Source: Rickettsia typhi (GTDB taxonomy: Bacteria > Pseudomonadota > Alphaproteobacteria > Rickettsiales > JABSSG01). Taken from it: a DNA stretch of 33,848 nucleotides. Where the stretch lies: contig CAMCSP010000005.1 in NCBI GenBank assembly GCA_945877755.1, positions 1-33,848 of the forward strand, read 5' to 3'. This document shows positions 15,467 through 25,697 of the stretch, piece by piece; the first letter of the stretch is position 1, and each line of letters opens with the position of its first letter. The notes below the pieces were generated by a model that did no database searches, was not told the DNA's origin, and saw only the letters and a program-made list of their open reading frames with translations. Position numbers and translations under genes: made by a program.

Positions 15467-17257
15467 ATGGATAGTTACGAAATTATTGATCATAAATTTG
15501 ATGTTATTGTAGTGGGTGCTGGCGGTGCGGGGCTTCGTGCTACTTTTGGTATGGCTGAGGCCGGCTTATCTACTGCCTGTATAACTAAAGTTTTTCCTAC
15601 TCGTAGCCACACAGTTGCGGCGCAGGGCGGTATGAGTGCTGCTTTAGGTAACATGAGTGAGGATAATTGGCGGTGGCATGCTTACGATACAGTGAAAGGC
15701 TCTGATTGGCTTGGTGATCAAGATGCAATAGAGTATATGTGTAAAAATGCTATGCAGGCTGTGATTGAATTAGAGCATTATGGTGTGCCATTTTCTAGAA
15801 CTCAGGAAGGAAAAATTTATCAACGTCCTTTTGGTGGGATGACTACCAATTATGGTGAGGGCAAGCCAGCACAAAGAACATGTGCTGCAGCAGATAGAAC
15901 TGGTCATGCTATTTTGCATACTTTGTATCAACAGGCGCTAAAGTACAAAGCACAATTTTTCATTGAATATTTCGCAATAGATTTAATCATGAATGATCAA
16001 AATGAGTGTGTTGGTGTGATGGCCTGGAATCTTGATGATGGAACATTGCATCGTTTTCATGCTCACTATGTGGTAATAGCGACTGGCGGTTATGGACGAG
16101 CATATTTCTCAGCTACATCAGCCCACACATGCACGGGTGATGGTGGAGCAATGTGTTTAAGAGCCGGGTTACCATTGGAAGATATGGAATTTATTCAATT
16201 TCACCCAACAGGGATTTATGGAGCAGGTTGTTTAATTACTGAAGGTTGTAGAGGTGAGGGCGGTTATTTAGTTAATTCTGAAGGCGAAAGATTCATGGAA
16301 AGATATGCTCCTAATGTTAAGGATTTGGCTTCACGTGATGTAATAAGTAGAGCAATGACCATTGAGATAAGAGAAGGTAGAGGGGTTGGTCCAAAAAAAG
16401 ACCATATTTATCTGCATCTGGATCATTTAGACCACGAAGTACTTAATACTCGTTTGCCTGGTATTTCAGAAACAGCAAAAATTTTTGCTGGTGTTGAGGT
16501 CACTAAAGAACCAATACCTGTATTACCAACTGTGCATTATAATATGGGTGGTGTACCAACTAATGTTCATACTGAGGCCATTCGCTTAAATAAAGGCAAG
16601 GAAGAGGTTGTACCTGGTTTGATGGCAATTGGTGAGGCTGCTTGTGTTTCTGTGCATGGCGCTAATCGTCTTGGTTCTAATTCCTTATTGGATTTAGTGG
16701 TGTTTGGTCGGGCTGCAGCATTAAGATGTAAGGAAGTTTTGTCAAAAGGCAAAACTTTAAAACCATTGCCAGAAAATGCTGGTGAAGGTGCAATTGCTAG
16801 ATTTGACAAAGTGCGTTTCTCAAATGGTTCATTATCTGCTGCTCATATACGTGATGAGATGCAACATGTTATGCAAACTTATGCAGCAGTATTTAGAGAT
16901 CATGACAGCTTAAACGATGGCGTGAAATTAATTGACAAAGTATGGAAAAGCTACAAGGATTTGGGAATTACTGATCGTGGCATGGTTTGGAATAGCGATC
17001 TTGTTGAAGCATTGGAATTACAAAATCTTTTAGAACAATCAGTAGTGACAATGTATAGCGCGGAAAATAGGAAAGAAAGCAGGGGTGCTCATGCTCGCGA
17101 AGATTTTAAAGAGCGTGATGATAAAAATTGGTTAAAACATACTATGGTTTCACTTGATACAAATTCTGGTAAAGTTAAGATTGATTATAAATCAGTTCAT
17201 TTATATAGTTTAACTGATGAGATAGAGGTTTTTCCTCCAAAGAAAAGAGTTTATTAA
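15467..17257 (+). CDS. sdhA: Succinate dehydrogenase flavoprotein subunit
   Basis: SdhA oxidises succinate to fumarate with covalently bound FAD. The dinucleotide-binding motif [11 protein letters not shown] is at about 15-25. The flavinylated histidine is His48 in [17 protein letters not shown]. Substrate-site blocks [24 protein letters not shown] and [13 protein letters not shown] are intact. At 596 residues it is full length. The complex feeds electrons to ubiquinone and completes the TCA cycle. It has 12 bp to sdhD and 16 bp to sdhB. Confidence 0.97.
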   Translation: MDSYEIIDHKFDVIVVGAGGAGLRATFGMAEAGLSTACITKVFPTRSHTVAAQGGMSAALGNMSEDNWRWHAYDTVKGSDWLGDQDAIEYMCKNAMQAVIELEHYGVPFSRTQEGKIYQRPFGGMTTNYGEGKPAQRTCAAADRTGHAILHTLYQQALKYKAQFFIEYFAIDLIMNDQNECVGVMAWNLDDGTLHRFHAHYVVIATGGYGRAYFSATSAHTCTGDGGAMCLRAGLPLEDMEFIQFHPTGIYGAGCLITEGCRGEGGYLVNSEGERFMERYAPNVKDLASRDVISRAMTIEIREGRGVGPKKDHIYLHLDHLDHEVLNTRLPGISETAKIFAGVEVTKEPIPVLPTVHYNMGGVPTNVHTEAIRLNKGKEEVVPGLMAIGEAACVSVHGANRLGSNSLLDLVVFGRAAALRCKEVLSKGKTLKPLPENAGEGAIARFDKVRFSNGSLSAAHIRDEMQHVMQTYAAVFRDHDSLNDGVKLIDKVWKSYKDLGITDRGMVWNSDLVEALELQNLLEQSVVTMYSAENRKESRGAHAREDFKERDDKNWLKHTMVSLDTNSGKVKIDYKSVHLYSLTDEIEVFPPKKRVY

Positions 17258-17273
17258 GTAGAGAGTATAAAAA

Positions 17274-18065
17274 ATGGTTGAATTTAGACTTCCTCAGAAT
17301 TCTAGAGTTAAAGATGGTAAAAAACATCAATGTAAGAGCGATGTTGATAAGAAAGATATTAAGACGTTTAAGATTTATCGTTATGATCCTGAAGATGAAA
17401 ATAATCCAAGAATAGATACTTATGAAGTTGATATGACAACTTGTGGGCCAATGGTTTTGGATGCTTTAATCAAGATAAAGTCCGAAGTTGATTCTACTTT
17501 GACTTTCCGTCGTTCTTGTCGAGAAGGAATTTGCGGAAGCTGCGCAATGAATGTTGATGGCACTAATACCTTAGCTTGTATTAAGGCAATTGATGATATT
17601 AAAAATGATGTTAAAATTTATCCTTTACCTCATATGCCTGTGGTTAAAGATTTAGTCCCTGATATGAACAATTTCTATGCACAATACGCATCAATAGAGC
17701 CTTGGCTAAAATCTGATATGCCACCTCCATCTAATCAAGAGAGAATACAGTCGATTGATGATCGAGGTAAATTAGACGGTTTATACGAATGTATTTTATG
17801 TGCTTGTTGTTCTACTAGCTGCCCTAGCTATTGGTGGAATGATGATAAGTATCTTGGTCCAGCAGTATTACTACAATCTTATCGTTGGATTGTTGATAGT
17901 AGAGATGAGGCGACCGATGAGCGTTTAGCTGAACTCGATGATTCATTTAAATTATATCGTTGTCATACTATTATGAATTGCACTAAAACATGTCCTAAGG
18001 GCCTAAACCCAGCTAAAGCTATAGCTGAAACAAAGAAAATGATGTTAGAACGCAATGGTATTTAA
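17274..18065 (+). CDS. sdhB: Succinate dehydrogenase iron-sulfur subunit
   Basis: SdhB passes electrons from FAD to ubiquinone through three clusters. The [2Fe-2S] ligands are in [21 protein letters not shown], the [4Fe-4S] ligands in [16 protein letters not shown], and the [3Fe-4S] ligands in [17 protein letters not shown]. The 263 residues are typical of the alphaproteobacterial and mitochondrial type. It is the last gene of the operon, and no strong terminator hairpin is visible after it. Confidence 0.97.
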   Translation: MVEFRLPQNSRVKDGKKHQCKSDVDKKDIKTFKIYRYDPEDENNPRIDTYEVDMTTCGPMVLDALIKIKSEVDSTLTFRRSCREGICGSCAMNVDGTNTLACIKAIDDIKNDVKIYPLPHMPVVKDLVPDMNNFYAQYASIEPWLKSDMPPPSNQERIQSIDDRGKLDGLYECILCACCSTSCPSYWWNDDKYLGPAVLLQSYRWIVDSRDEATDERLAELDDSFKLYRCHTIMNCTKTCPKGLNPAKAIAETKKMMLERNGI

Positions 18066-18218
18066 TACTATGTTTTATGAAGTCAACTTTCTTAATGTTA
18101 GAGCAGGCTTTTTATTTGGTAGTTGCTACCATGGTTGATACTTCAACTACTCCTTTACAATTTTAGAAAAGTTTGTAGGTAAGAAGTTAGTATAGTTTGT
18201 TTAATATATAAATTTTTA

Positions 18219-18247
18219 TTGACATAGCTAATATCTTTCAATATTTT
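18219..18247 (+). promoter_or_regulatory. Sigma-70-type promoter of the AGCS symporter gene
   Basis: TTGACA (18219-18224) is followed after 17 bp by TATTTT (18242-18247). The start point would be about 30 bases before the ATG at 18283. The -35 box is perfect and the -10 box is moderate. Confidence 0.55.
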
Positions 18248-18282
18248 AACCTTTCGCAATTTGTTTTTTATCGGACAAAATC

Positions 18283-19589
18283 ATGGAAATATTTAATCTG
18301 CTGAAGGTAATAGACGCCTTTTATTGGTCATATATTGGTGTTACTTTTATTATCCTTTCGGGAGTTTATTTTACTATTAAAACTCGCGGTTTTCAATTTC
18401 GTGTTATTTATAACTTTAAAGATACTTTCCGCAGTATTCGCAATGAATCAAGAAACAAGGATCTTCCAGGCGTTCATCCAGTAAAATTATATTTTGCATC
18501 GATTGGTGGAATGATAGGTTTAGGCAATATTGTAGTGATTACTACTGCTGTTGTTTATGGAGGGCCTGGTGTTTTAGTGTGGCTGTGGTTGGCATCTTTT
18601 GCTGGAATGATGATCAAATATAGTGAAGTATATTTAGGAATTAAGTTTAGGCGGCTTAATAAGAAAAATAGTTTTGATGGTGGGTCGATTTATTATCTAC
18701 AAGAGGCATTCAAGCCAAAAATTTTCTCTAAAGCTTTATGCTTTCTCTTGTGTATTTATGGCATAGAAGTGTCCCAGTTTAAAATTATTACAGATACGGC
18801 TTCCAAAACTTTTGATATTAACCCAACAGTGATCATTTATGGCTTTCTAGTGTTGACAATGTATGCCTCAGCTGGTGGTATTAAAAGACTTGCAAATACA
18901 TGTACATGGCTTATGCCTCCCTTTATGATTTCTTATATATTTTTGTGCTCTTGGGTACTAATCGCTCATTATGATGTATTACCTGAGGTACTTATGTCTA
19001 TTATTACATCTGCATTTCAAGGGCATGCACCAATTGCTGGGTTTGCAGGTAGTACTTATTTGATGGTTGCCCAGACAGGTGTTGCTCGTGCTGTTTATTC
19101 TAGCGATATTGCAGTTGGTTATGATTCTATCATACAAAGTGAGGCTGCTACTACATTTCCATCTATACAGGCAAAAATGGCAGTTTTTGCACAGATGACA
19201 GATTCTGTTATATGTAGTTTAAGTATTTTGGTAGTTTTAGTTACTGGCGTTTGGCATAATCCCTTTTTATCTGATCCTTCTGAGTATATAATCGCTGCTT
19301 TTTCTATACATTTTCCTTATATAGAATATTTTATGGTGATTTTATTTTTCTTAGCAGGATTCACTACTATCATTACTTATTTTACAGTAGGCATAAAATG
19401 TGCAGACTTTTTAAGTATCAAATGGGGTAAAAAATATATATTATTTATGCTATTATAGCTTTTATTAGCACTGAGTATATAGACCAAACCAGCCTTATAA
19501 CTATCATGAGTCTTTCTGGCGGTATGCTAGTTCTTCTGAATCTTTCCGGTATTCTTAAACTTAGAAAACATCTGAAATTCCCAATCTAA
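18283..19589 (+). pseudogene. AGCS-family amino acid:cation symporter, frameshifted near the 3' end
   Basis: The family imports alanine or glycine with Na+ or H+. The first 391 codons match it well: GFQFRVIYNFKDTFRSI, FASIGGMIGLGNIVVITTAVVYGGPGVLVWLWLASFAGMMIKYSEVYLG and ARAVYSSDIAVGYDSIIQSEA. The frame then stops at 19456-19458 in the middle of a membrane segment. The adjacent frame (-1) stays open from 19431 and encodes a fitting last helix and tail (AFISTEYIDQTSLITIMSLSGGMLVLLNLSGILKL) up to a TAA at 19587-19589. Adding one A to the A6 run at about 19429-19434 would join the two. So this is a single-base loss in a homopolymer: a recent pseudogene, a sequencing error, or slippage-tolerated expression. 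The uninterrupted CDS ends at 19458. Confidence 0.8.
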
Positions 19590-19717
19590 TTTGGTAGTAT
19601 TCTTAATATATAAATTCCTTTTTCTAATAAAGTTTGTTTGCAATGTATAAATAAGGCTTGTAAATTTAACATATAGTCTTTTGACATGTTAGAAACATTT
19701 ACAGTAATTTTTTGATA

Positions 19718-22700
19718 ATGAGATATCAAGGTTATAAGAAATATTTATCAAGGGTGATTTGCCTTTTATTGCTTGGGCTTATTTCTGCTTGTACAGATGT
19801 GGTTTGTATAGAACCAGATGATTTTGGGTATGGTCACGCTAACATACCTTCAAATCCTGGTAATTCGATGATACATTCTCCTCAGATTCCTGGTAGTAAA
19901 TTTATTCCTGAATATGCAGATTGGACTGACACTGGCTATATAACTGATGGTAGTACCCCAATAGTATTGGTTGTAGATAATAACTGGAATAATGTTAGTA
20001 ATAGTGACAATCATCATAATCCAAATTTGGGCAGGTGTAATGGTGCCATACTTTCTTCTGATTATTCCTGGACTGCATGGTTTGGTCAATTTCAAAGCGG
20101 TGGTTTTATTTTTCCACAATGTACTGCCCAAAGCGACTGGTGTAAACTCTCTAGCCCTCCTAATAGTACTTCTATTTCAAATATACCATGTACTTTTACT
20201 CAGGGAGTAGGAGGATATGCATTATTAGTACCGGTTGATGCGAACGGAGCGAGCAACCCTAGTCCTAACGCTACTAATGGGCAAATTTCTCAAGCATGGA
20301 GTATTTATCATTTAGGTGCTACTGCTCCAGGTGGACAAGCCTCCATATGTGCAGGAAATGATAATTCTACTTTATATGATGCAAGTTGTCAGGCAGGGGG
20401 GCTATATTTACCTAATTCACCCCCTAACTGTGTTCCTTCCAGTGGTAATACTAATATAGTTGGTTGCAAGCTATATGTAAAAATGCTTGATCAACTTTAT
20501 GAGGATAATTATGGAAATTATGCATTGTCAGTTAAGTCTGGGTTTGAAACTAGTCCTGGTGTTTTGAGTGGTTTAGTAAGCTTAGTAACTAGTACTTTGA
20601 ACGACTCAACCGCTAAAATCTATCAAGCTCTTATACCATACTTAGGTTATATTAGAATTATTTTGATTTTATATATTGTATTTGTTGGCATAGGGTTTTT
20701 GATAGGTAATGTTGAAATTACCCAAAGAGATTTTATTGTACGTATATTAAAAGTAGGTTTAGTTATACAGATAGCTACAACTGATACAAGCTGGAGCTTT
20801 TTCAATGGCTATTTCTTTCAATTCTTTACTGAAGGTGTTGGAGAAATCACTGGTATGCTGTTTTCTGGTGGTAATGAAAGTGGTTTTGCTAAGTTAGATC
20901 GAATTGTCAATGAATTTCTTTCACCTCAAACCTTGCGTAAGGTTACTGCTTTATTATTTACAAGTATTTCTGGATTTTTATTCTTCTTTATGTTCTACTT
21001 TGTAGCAATGATAGCGATTTATGCTGCTATTAGGGCGGTAATAATGTATATCATCTGTTATACTATAATCTCCGTTTTAATTATTATTGCCCCGATTTTT
21101 ATACCATTTATACTATTTAAGCAGACAAAGCATTTCTTTGATGAATGGCTCAAATACTTAATAAGTTTTTTCATACAACCAATAGTAATTTTAGCTTTTG
21201 CGTTTTTTGTTTGTGAATTTGTTTTGAACCAAATGTATTATATATTAGGTATAAGAGTTTGTTGGACTTATATTACAACAATTTTTGCAGGATGGGATTT
21301 ATATTTATGGAAGCCTGCTCCAATTGCCAGTAATCCAGATGGAACAATTCCACTAAATTGTATCAGTGCACCTGGTAGAATTTGTGGAAACCCTTCAAAT
21401 ACCTCAAGTAATGGTTGTGGCGCTTCAAGCGATCCATCAACATCAAATATTTATAATTGTGACTCTCCTAATGATATGTGTGCTCCATATGAATGTAATG
21501 CCATGAGGAATTCAGATACTCCATATCTTGATCCAAATTATGCTAATGATCTTTCTAAGTGGCAAGAGCTTATAAGCGGTGTATATATTGATTTTACTGA
21601 TGTAGCAATTTTTGCTGTGCTTGGATGGCTAATGCTGAAGCTTATAGATGTGATCCCAGAAGTAGCTAAATCATTAGCAGGAACACCGAGGATGATGACC
21701 AACATTGCTGAGGCGGGCAGCGCAGTTATAGGTAATGCTTGGGTTGCTTCTAAGAATGTAGCAAATTATGGTGCCACCCAGCTTGCAAGAGCTGGCAATT
21801 TTGGTGTTGCAGCTTTTACTGCCAGACAAGGCGGGGCGATTGCTGCTTTGCGTAGCGGTGTTTCAGCAGCTTATGATACCAAAGAAGTTGATATAGCAAA
21901 GAGCGTTAACAAAAGGATGACTAGCTTTAAAGAAAGATTCCAGGATTCTATAGGTGATAAAATAGAGAAGGCTAGAGATCATCCAAAGGTAAAATTTGCA
22001 GCTGATTTAGTCAAGAGTGTTACTAAAGATGCTGGCCTTAATACGTTAAAGTTAGCTGCCCGCCTTGGGGTTCGTGCAGCTGTACAAGTTCCAAAGGTTG
22101 TAGGTTTCATTCCAAGAGCTTTGACTCTTAATCAGAATAAAAAAGCAAGAGATTTTAGCAAAGCAGCCGGGAATTTAAGTAAAAGAGCTGATGATGCCGC
22201 AACTTATTTTATGGGCAAGTGGACTCCTCTTCCTGGGGGAGGAAAGCCAGTTGGCTTCATAGATGATTTAAGAAATGCTGCGAGTAAGCGTAAGTTTAAG
22301 TGGGGTGCTCCTGTGTTATCAGGCTTGATGAATAGCTTAGCTGATACTCTAGATGGCCAGGAAAATGTAGATAACGAAAAAAGGCAAAATATTCTTGAAA
22401 ACTATCAAGATAAGATAGGCGGTTTATTAGATAACTTTTTTGAAAGTAAATTTGCTAAATATGGCCACGCTGTCCATAGCTTAACAGGCGGCGCGTTTGG
22501 TACTGATGCTAATGAACAGATAGAAGGTACTGGTAATATGTCTCGCGCGGATTATATTAGAGCACAACACGAAAAGAATTTAGACAATTGGCAAGGTGGC
22601 TTAATGGGTAATCCAAATAACTATCAGTGGGGTGCGACTCGGGCGCTTGCTAAAGCTGTAAATGCTCCTAGCAACTATCTTTTAGCCCAAGCAGATAATC

Positions 22701-22798
22701 AGTCACTTACTGAGGTGCCATTTTTGAATAGGGCCACTCAATCTCTTGGCCTTAACACAATGGATCAAGATCATCCAGTTAACAAAGGTCGAAATTAA
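19718..22798 (+). CDS. Large VirB6/TrbL-like T4SS inner-membrane protein, orphan copy
   Basis: VirB6 is the polytopic inner-membrane channel component of type IV secretion. The protein has four parts. An N-terminal lipoprotein-type signal comes first (LLLLGLISAC, Cys25). An exported Cys/Gly/Asn-rich region follows to ~300. The VirB6/TrbL membrane core is at ~310-520, including IIAPIFIPFILFKQTKHFFDEWLKYLISFFIQP, and a last helix near 625-655 is preceded by another Cys-rich loop. A ~370-residue Ala/Lys-rich, probably cytoplasmic tail ends it. At about 1026 residues it is far longer than Agrobacterium VirB6 but typical of the extended VirB6 proteins of Rickettsiales. The ORF track starts at a TTG (19712); I use the ATG two codons on. 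It stands alone, ~7 kb from virB3-virB4-virB6, so its role may differ from the clustered copy. Confidence 0.85.
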   Translation: MRYQGYKKYLSRVICLLLLGLISACTDVVCIEPDDFGYGHANIPSNPGNSMIHSPQIPGSKFIPEYADWTDTGYITDGSTPIVLVVDNNWNNVSNSDNHHNPNLGRCNGAILSSDYSWTAWFGQFQSGGFIFPQCTAQSDWCKLSSPPNSTSISNIPCTFTQGVGGYALLVPVDANGASNPSPNATNGQISQAWSIYHLGATAPGGQASICAGNDNSTLYDASCQAGGLYLPNSPPNCVPSSGNTNIVGCKLYVKMLDQLYEDNYGNYALSVKSGFETSPGVLSGLVSLVTSTLNDSTAKIYQALIPYLGYIRIILILYIVFVGIGFLIGNVEITQRDFIVRILKVGLVIQIATTDTSWSFFNGYFFQFFTEGVGEITGMLFSGGNESGFAKLDRIVNEFLSPQTLRKVTALLFTSISGFLFFFMFYFVAMIAIYAAIRAVIMYIICYTIISVLIIIAPIFIPFILFKQTKHFFDEWLKYLISFFIQPIVILAFAFFVCEFVLNQMYYILGIRVCWTYITTIFAGWDLYLWKPAPIASNPDGTIPLNCISAPGRICGNPSNTSSNGCGASSDPSTSNIYNCDSPNDMCAPYECNAMRNSDTPYLDPNYANDLSKWQELISGVYIDFTDVAIFAVLGWLMLKLIDVIPEVAKSLAGTPRMMTNIAEAGSAVIGNAWVASKNVANYGATQLARAGNFGVAAFTARQGGAIAALRSGVSAAYDTKEVDIAKSVNKRMTSFKERFQDSIGDKIEKARDHPKVKFAADLVKSVTKDAGLNTLKLAARLGVRAAVQVPKVVGFIPRALTLNQNKKARDFSKAAGNLSKRADDAATYFMGKWTPLPGGGKPVGFIDDLRNAASKRKFKWGAPVLSGLMNSLADTLDGQENVDNEKRQNILENYQDKIGGLLDNFFESKFAKYGHAVHSLTGGAFGTDANEQIEGTGNMSRADYIRAQHEKNLDNWQGGLMGNPNNYQWGATRALAKAVNAPSNYLLAQADNQSLTEVPFLNRATQSLGLNTMDQDHPVNKGRN

Positions 22799-22881
22799 CT
22801 CATAATTGCATTTATTTTCTTCTTTTTTAATTGAAAATTGTAATCATTTTGTTTTTATTACATTGAATAAATGATTAATAT

Positions 22882-22909
22882 TTGATACGTATATCAGCTA
22901 TTTCATAAT
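22882..22909 (+). promoter_or_regulatory. Possible promoter of the response regulator gene
   Basis: TTGATA (22882-22887) is followed after 16 bp by CATAAT (22904-22909), 20 bases before the ATG. This is moderate support for the regulator being transcribed apart from the VirB6-like gene. Confidence 0.45.
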
Positions 22910-22929
22910 TTAGTAAAATAGGCGTAGTT

Positions 22930-23328
22930 ATGAAATTAGACGGCGACACTGCTACAAAGACAGTAAACTTATTAGTAATTGACGATGAAGAGCAATGTCT
23001 AATGAGTGTTATGATGATGTTTTATGAAACAGACGTTAATGTTATTGCTGAGTCTGATAGTAGGAGGGCTCTAGAATATATTAATAAAAATCGTAATATA
23101 GATATAATATTATTAGATCTAATGATGCCAGATTTAGATGGTGTTGAGTTTTTAGAGGGGTTGCAGGCTATTGGGCTTGAAAAAAATATTCCTGTGATTT
23201 TACAAACAGGATCAACCAACTTTGAATTTGTAGAAAGAGCTTTATCTAGAGGGGCTATCGGCTATATTTCTAAGCCGTTTATCAAGGAAGAGGCCATGGA
23301 CGCAATTAATCGCGTTTTTAATAGATAA
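22930..23328 (+). CDS. Stand-alone response regulator receiver domain
   Basis: The 132 residues form one CheY-like receiver domain and nothing else. The acidic pocket is Asp18-Asp19 (VIDDEEQ), the phospho-acceptor is Asp63 (LLDLMMPDLDG), and the switch residues are Thr93 (LQTGS) and Lys115 (SKPF). There is no DNA-binding or enzymatic output domain, so it must act by protein contact or as a phosphorelay step. No histidine kinase lies in the window. It stands between the orphan VirB6-like gene and the Cys-rich exported protein gene. Confidence 0.9.
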   Translation: MKLDGDTATKTVNLLVIDDEEQCLMSVMMMFYETDVNVIAESDSRRALEYINKNRNIDIILLDLMMPDLDGVEFLEGLQAIGLEKNIPVILQTGSTNFEFVERALSRGAIGYISKPFIKEEAMDAINRVFNR

Positions 23329-23355
23329 CTAATACTACATACTACGTTGCTCTTT

Positions 23356-23450
23356 TATCAGGTTGTCGAACTTCGAGTTCTGCGGTGACTACTTACTAAA
23401 GTGCAGGCTCTGCTCCTCGGCTACTCGTTCTCCTACTGCTATTTTGATTG
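23356..23450. repeat. Dispersed 95-bp repeat, copy 2
   Basis: This is the second copy of the element at 1995-2089, in the same orientation, gap-free, with 83 of 95 bases identical by my alignment. It lies in the 241-bp gap between the response regulator and the Cys-rich protein gene, just upstream of a likely promoter. Confidence 0.85.
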
Positions 23451-23475
23451 TAATGTAATATTGAACTGAAATCTT

Positions 23476-23504
23476 TTGTTGCTAACAAAACTATTGCATA
23501 ATAT
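23476..23504 (+). promoter_or_regulatory. Likely promoter of the Cys-rich exported protein gene
   Basis: TTGTTG (23476-23481) and TAATAT (23499-23504) are 17 bp apart. The -35 box lies inside a perfect inverted repeat TTTTGTT-gct-AACAAAA (23474-23490), which could be an operator, though such repeats arise by chance in AT-rich DNA. Confidence 0.5.
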
Positions 23505-23569
23505 GTGTTTAATAGTTTACTCTTTATAGTTATGAATTGTAATCGGTAACGTGACAGAGCTCTGAGTCT

Positions 23570-25618
23570 ATGAAAAGATTTTTCCGTACTATAATAATGT
23601 GTTTAATCTCAGTAGTTTCAGTGAGTTTGAATGCTTCTGCTGGATGTAATTGGCTTTGTGATTGTCCAGATGAGCCAGCTTTCTCAAATTCTTTTTCAAC
23701 CTCTGGATGTAGCAGTAATGATAACTGGTGTTGGCAGACTTATACATCTGGTGCTTTTAATAATGATCGATTAAATCCAACAGCAACTTTTGGTGTAGAT
23801 TGTTGTGGTTGGCATAGCGGAGGAGAAGGGAGTGGTAGTGTTCAGCTAGCAATAAATGAAATTGCAGCACCTATAAGTGTAAATACTTCATGGTGGCAGA
23901 CTGGTTGTGGTTCTGGTTATGATGCTCTGTTAGTGCTTGTAAATCAGGCAAATGTAGATCATTCGTCAGATTATACCAATAACCCAATTACTGTTAATGT
24001 TAATAATTATGGACAAGTTCAGTTGCAAGATACCCCATTAAGAAGGGCTTGTGCAAATGCTGCAGGAGAAGAAGAAAGTGAGTTTTATAATTATCTTTGT
24101 AACTTATCAGACTTACCAACTGCTTCTACTCCCTGTGTAGTTAGTGATACTAGGTTGGTATGTTCTTTGCCGATAGCTTGCGCTATTTTTCAATATACTA
24201 ATAATGGTGGTGGTATTTGGAATGATTGTTATTTTATCTTATTTCCGCCTTCTCCTCCACCATTTTGTTGTACGATATCAATGCCATCCCCGCCTCCAAC
24301 AACTGCAAATATTTGCCAAGAAAAAACCTCTCCTTCATCGAATAATATATGTGTAATGGCATCTCCTGATGCTGGTAGGGGTGTTGCCCCTGTTGTTAAC
24401 AACTTTTTTACGCCTTCTATTAGGGTAGCTTTTAACTCTCCATCTTCAGAATTTTTATCTGTTACTCCATGGTACTCTAATGGCTCTGGTAGTTCTAATT
24501 TTACACCACCTGCTGGTACTACTCCTACAGTTACACAATGTACTAGCACTGGTCAGCAAAATTGCATTATTGTGCCTCATCAATCATCTACTCAAACTAT
24601 ACCAACCAATATGGAGGTAATTTATTATTTACCAAGTACCACGCCTTTAGTTAGTAGATATTACTATCAAACAATAAACGGATCACCAGGATCTTTATAT
24701 GGAGTTAACCTTGGCAGTTATTGTGATTTAAATCATAACCTACTTACCGGAACTTCTTCATCATGTACAATAACTGACTCAAATGGTAGCTCAAGAGAGT
24801 TTATGACCTACCTAAAATGCGCTAGTTCTACAGATCCTAGGACATGCTCGAGTGTTTGTGTCCAGGATGTTAATTTTGGAGGGGACGCTGGTCCATGTTC
24901 TCCTGTTCCAGCAATGCCTTGGCCAGTATCTGTAGCTGAGTGTAATGGCCCAGGATCTAACACTCCAACTAATTTCTGCATGAATTTAACTTTTCAAGAT
25001 GGATATAGCGGTCAAATCCAAGCGGGCACTATCCCGAGCAATCCACCTAGTTCTATGTCAGGGATGGTTTATTACCCTGGCTCTATATCTGGACCTAGCC
25101 CAAAAATTCCTCTGCAAGCTATGGTTACAGACGATAATTACAGCCAGCCAGATATGACGGGAAATATATGTCTTAATAGTAAAGGTGCTGCAGTATCAAC
25201 ACCTTGTCCTGCATATAAAAGCGGTTATCAGCCTGGCGGATTATATTATGTAAATGGACAATATATGGGAGGAGGCACCCAATTATGTTATCTTCCTTAT
25301 TCAAGCCCTGTATCATGCCCATCTGGTTGTGTATCTGATTGTAATTGCGTTGAATCTAAATTAATTACAAATCCTGCTGCCAAGCAGCCATGTCAGGCAG
25401 GTCAGCAAGCTCCATGTATGATCACAAGTTCGCTTATTAGTGACCGTGTGAGCCCAGCTGGTCCACCAGCTTTTCCTCTTGATCGAAGTAGCCTTACTAC
25501 TATTTTTCCTTCGGCGGGTAATGGCGTAAGAGGGATGAATGCATTAGAGGCTGGGCTTTGTGTACCAATACCACTTCCACCGCCTTCTCCTCCGCTCAAG
25601 CCAATTTCTCCTAGCTAA
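23570..25618 (+). CDS. Cys- and Pro-rich exported protein of unknown function
   Basis: I do not recognise a family for this 682-residue protein. It begins with a clear export signal (KRFFRTIIMCLISVVSVSLNASAGC) that could be cut by signal peptidase I after NASA or, less typically, lipidated at the Cys. The mature part is very rich in Cys, Ser, Pro, Gly and Asn and has no membrane helix, so it should fold in the periplasm or outside with disulfides. Pro-rich stretches occur at PPSPPPFCC, MPSPPPTTAN and the C-terminal PLPPPSPPLKPISPS. Composition and style resemble the exported loops of the two VirB6-like proteins in the window. A T4SS-associated envelope role is therefore possible but unproven. 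A perfect CAGAGCTCTG palindrome lies just before the ATG. Confidence 0.75.
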   Translation: MKRFFRTIIMCLISVVSVSLNASAGCNWLCDCPDEPAFSNSFSTSGCSSNDNWCWQTYTSGAFNNDRLNPTATFGVDCCGWHSGGEGSGSVQLAINEIAAPISVNTSWWQTGCGSGYDALLVLVNQANVDHSSDYTNNPITVNVNNYGQVQLQDTPLRRACANAAGEEESEFYNYLCNLSDLPTASTPCVVSDTRLVCSLPIACAIFQYTNNGGGIWNDCYFILFPPSPPPFCCTISMPSPPPTTANICQEKTSPSSNNICVMASPDAGRGVAPVVNNFFTPSIRVAFNSPSSEFLSVTPWYSNGSGSSNFTPPAGTTPTVTQCTSTGQQNCIIVPHQSSTQTIPTNMEVIYYLPSTTPLVSRYYYQTINGSPGSLYGVNLGSYCDLNHNLLTGTSSSCTITDSNGSSREFMTYLKCASSTDPRTCSSVCVQDVNFGGDAGPCSPVPAMPWPVSVAECNGPGSNTPTNFCMNLTFQDGYSGQIQAGTIPSNPPSSMSGMVYYPGSISGPSPKIPLQAMVTDDNYSQPDMTGNICLNSKGAAVSTPCPAYKSGYQPGGLYYVNGQYMGGGTQLCYLPYSSPVSCPSGCVSDCNCVESKLITNPAAKQPCQAGQQAPCMITSSLISDRVSPAGPPAFPLDRSSLTTIFPSAGNGVRGMNALEAGLCVPIPLPPPSPPLKPISPS

Positions 25619-25670
25619 AATTTATTTGTCTAATAAAGATCTTTTACTAATGAATAAATCATGTTACCAT

Positions 25671-25694
25671 CCCCTTCCTGAAAAAAGGGGTTTT
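25671..25694 (+). terminator. Terminator-like hairpin overlapping the ProP-like gene leader
   Basis: CCCCTT and AAGGGG form a 6-bp stem around CCTGAAAA, followed by TTTT. It could end the transcript of the Cys-rich protein gene. AAGGGG is also the only plausible ribosome binding site of the next gene (ATG at 25698), so the hairpin could instead control its translation. Confidence 0.5.
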
Positions 25695-25697
25695 AAT

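Noticed and set aside
19429-19440. Programmed -1 frameshift in the AGCS gene
   Set aside because: The A-run is preceded by T, so the slippery heptamer pairs poorly at the P site, and no downstream stem is evident. A plain one-base loss is simpler.
19850-20210. 93-aa minus and 72-aa plus ORFs inside the orphan VirB6 gene
   Set aside because: Both lie within the exported region of a longer frame with a clear signal sequence and family match.
24229-24549. 106-aa ORF antisense to the Cys-rich protein gene
   Set aside because: It is a shadow of the low-complexity Ser/Pro/Thr-rich coding region; it has no ribosome binding site or domain.
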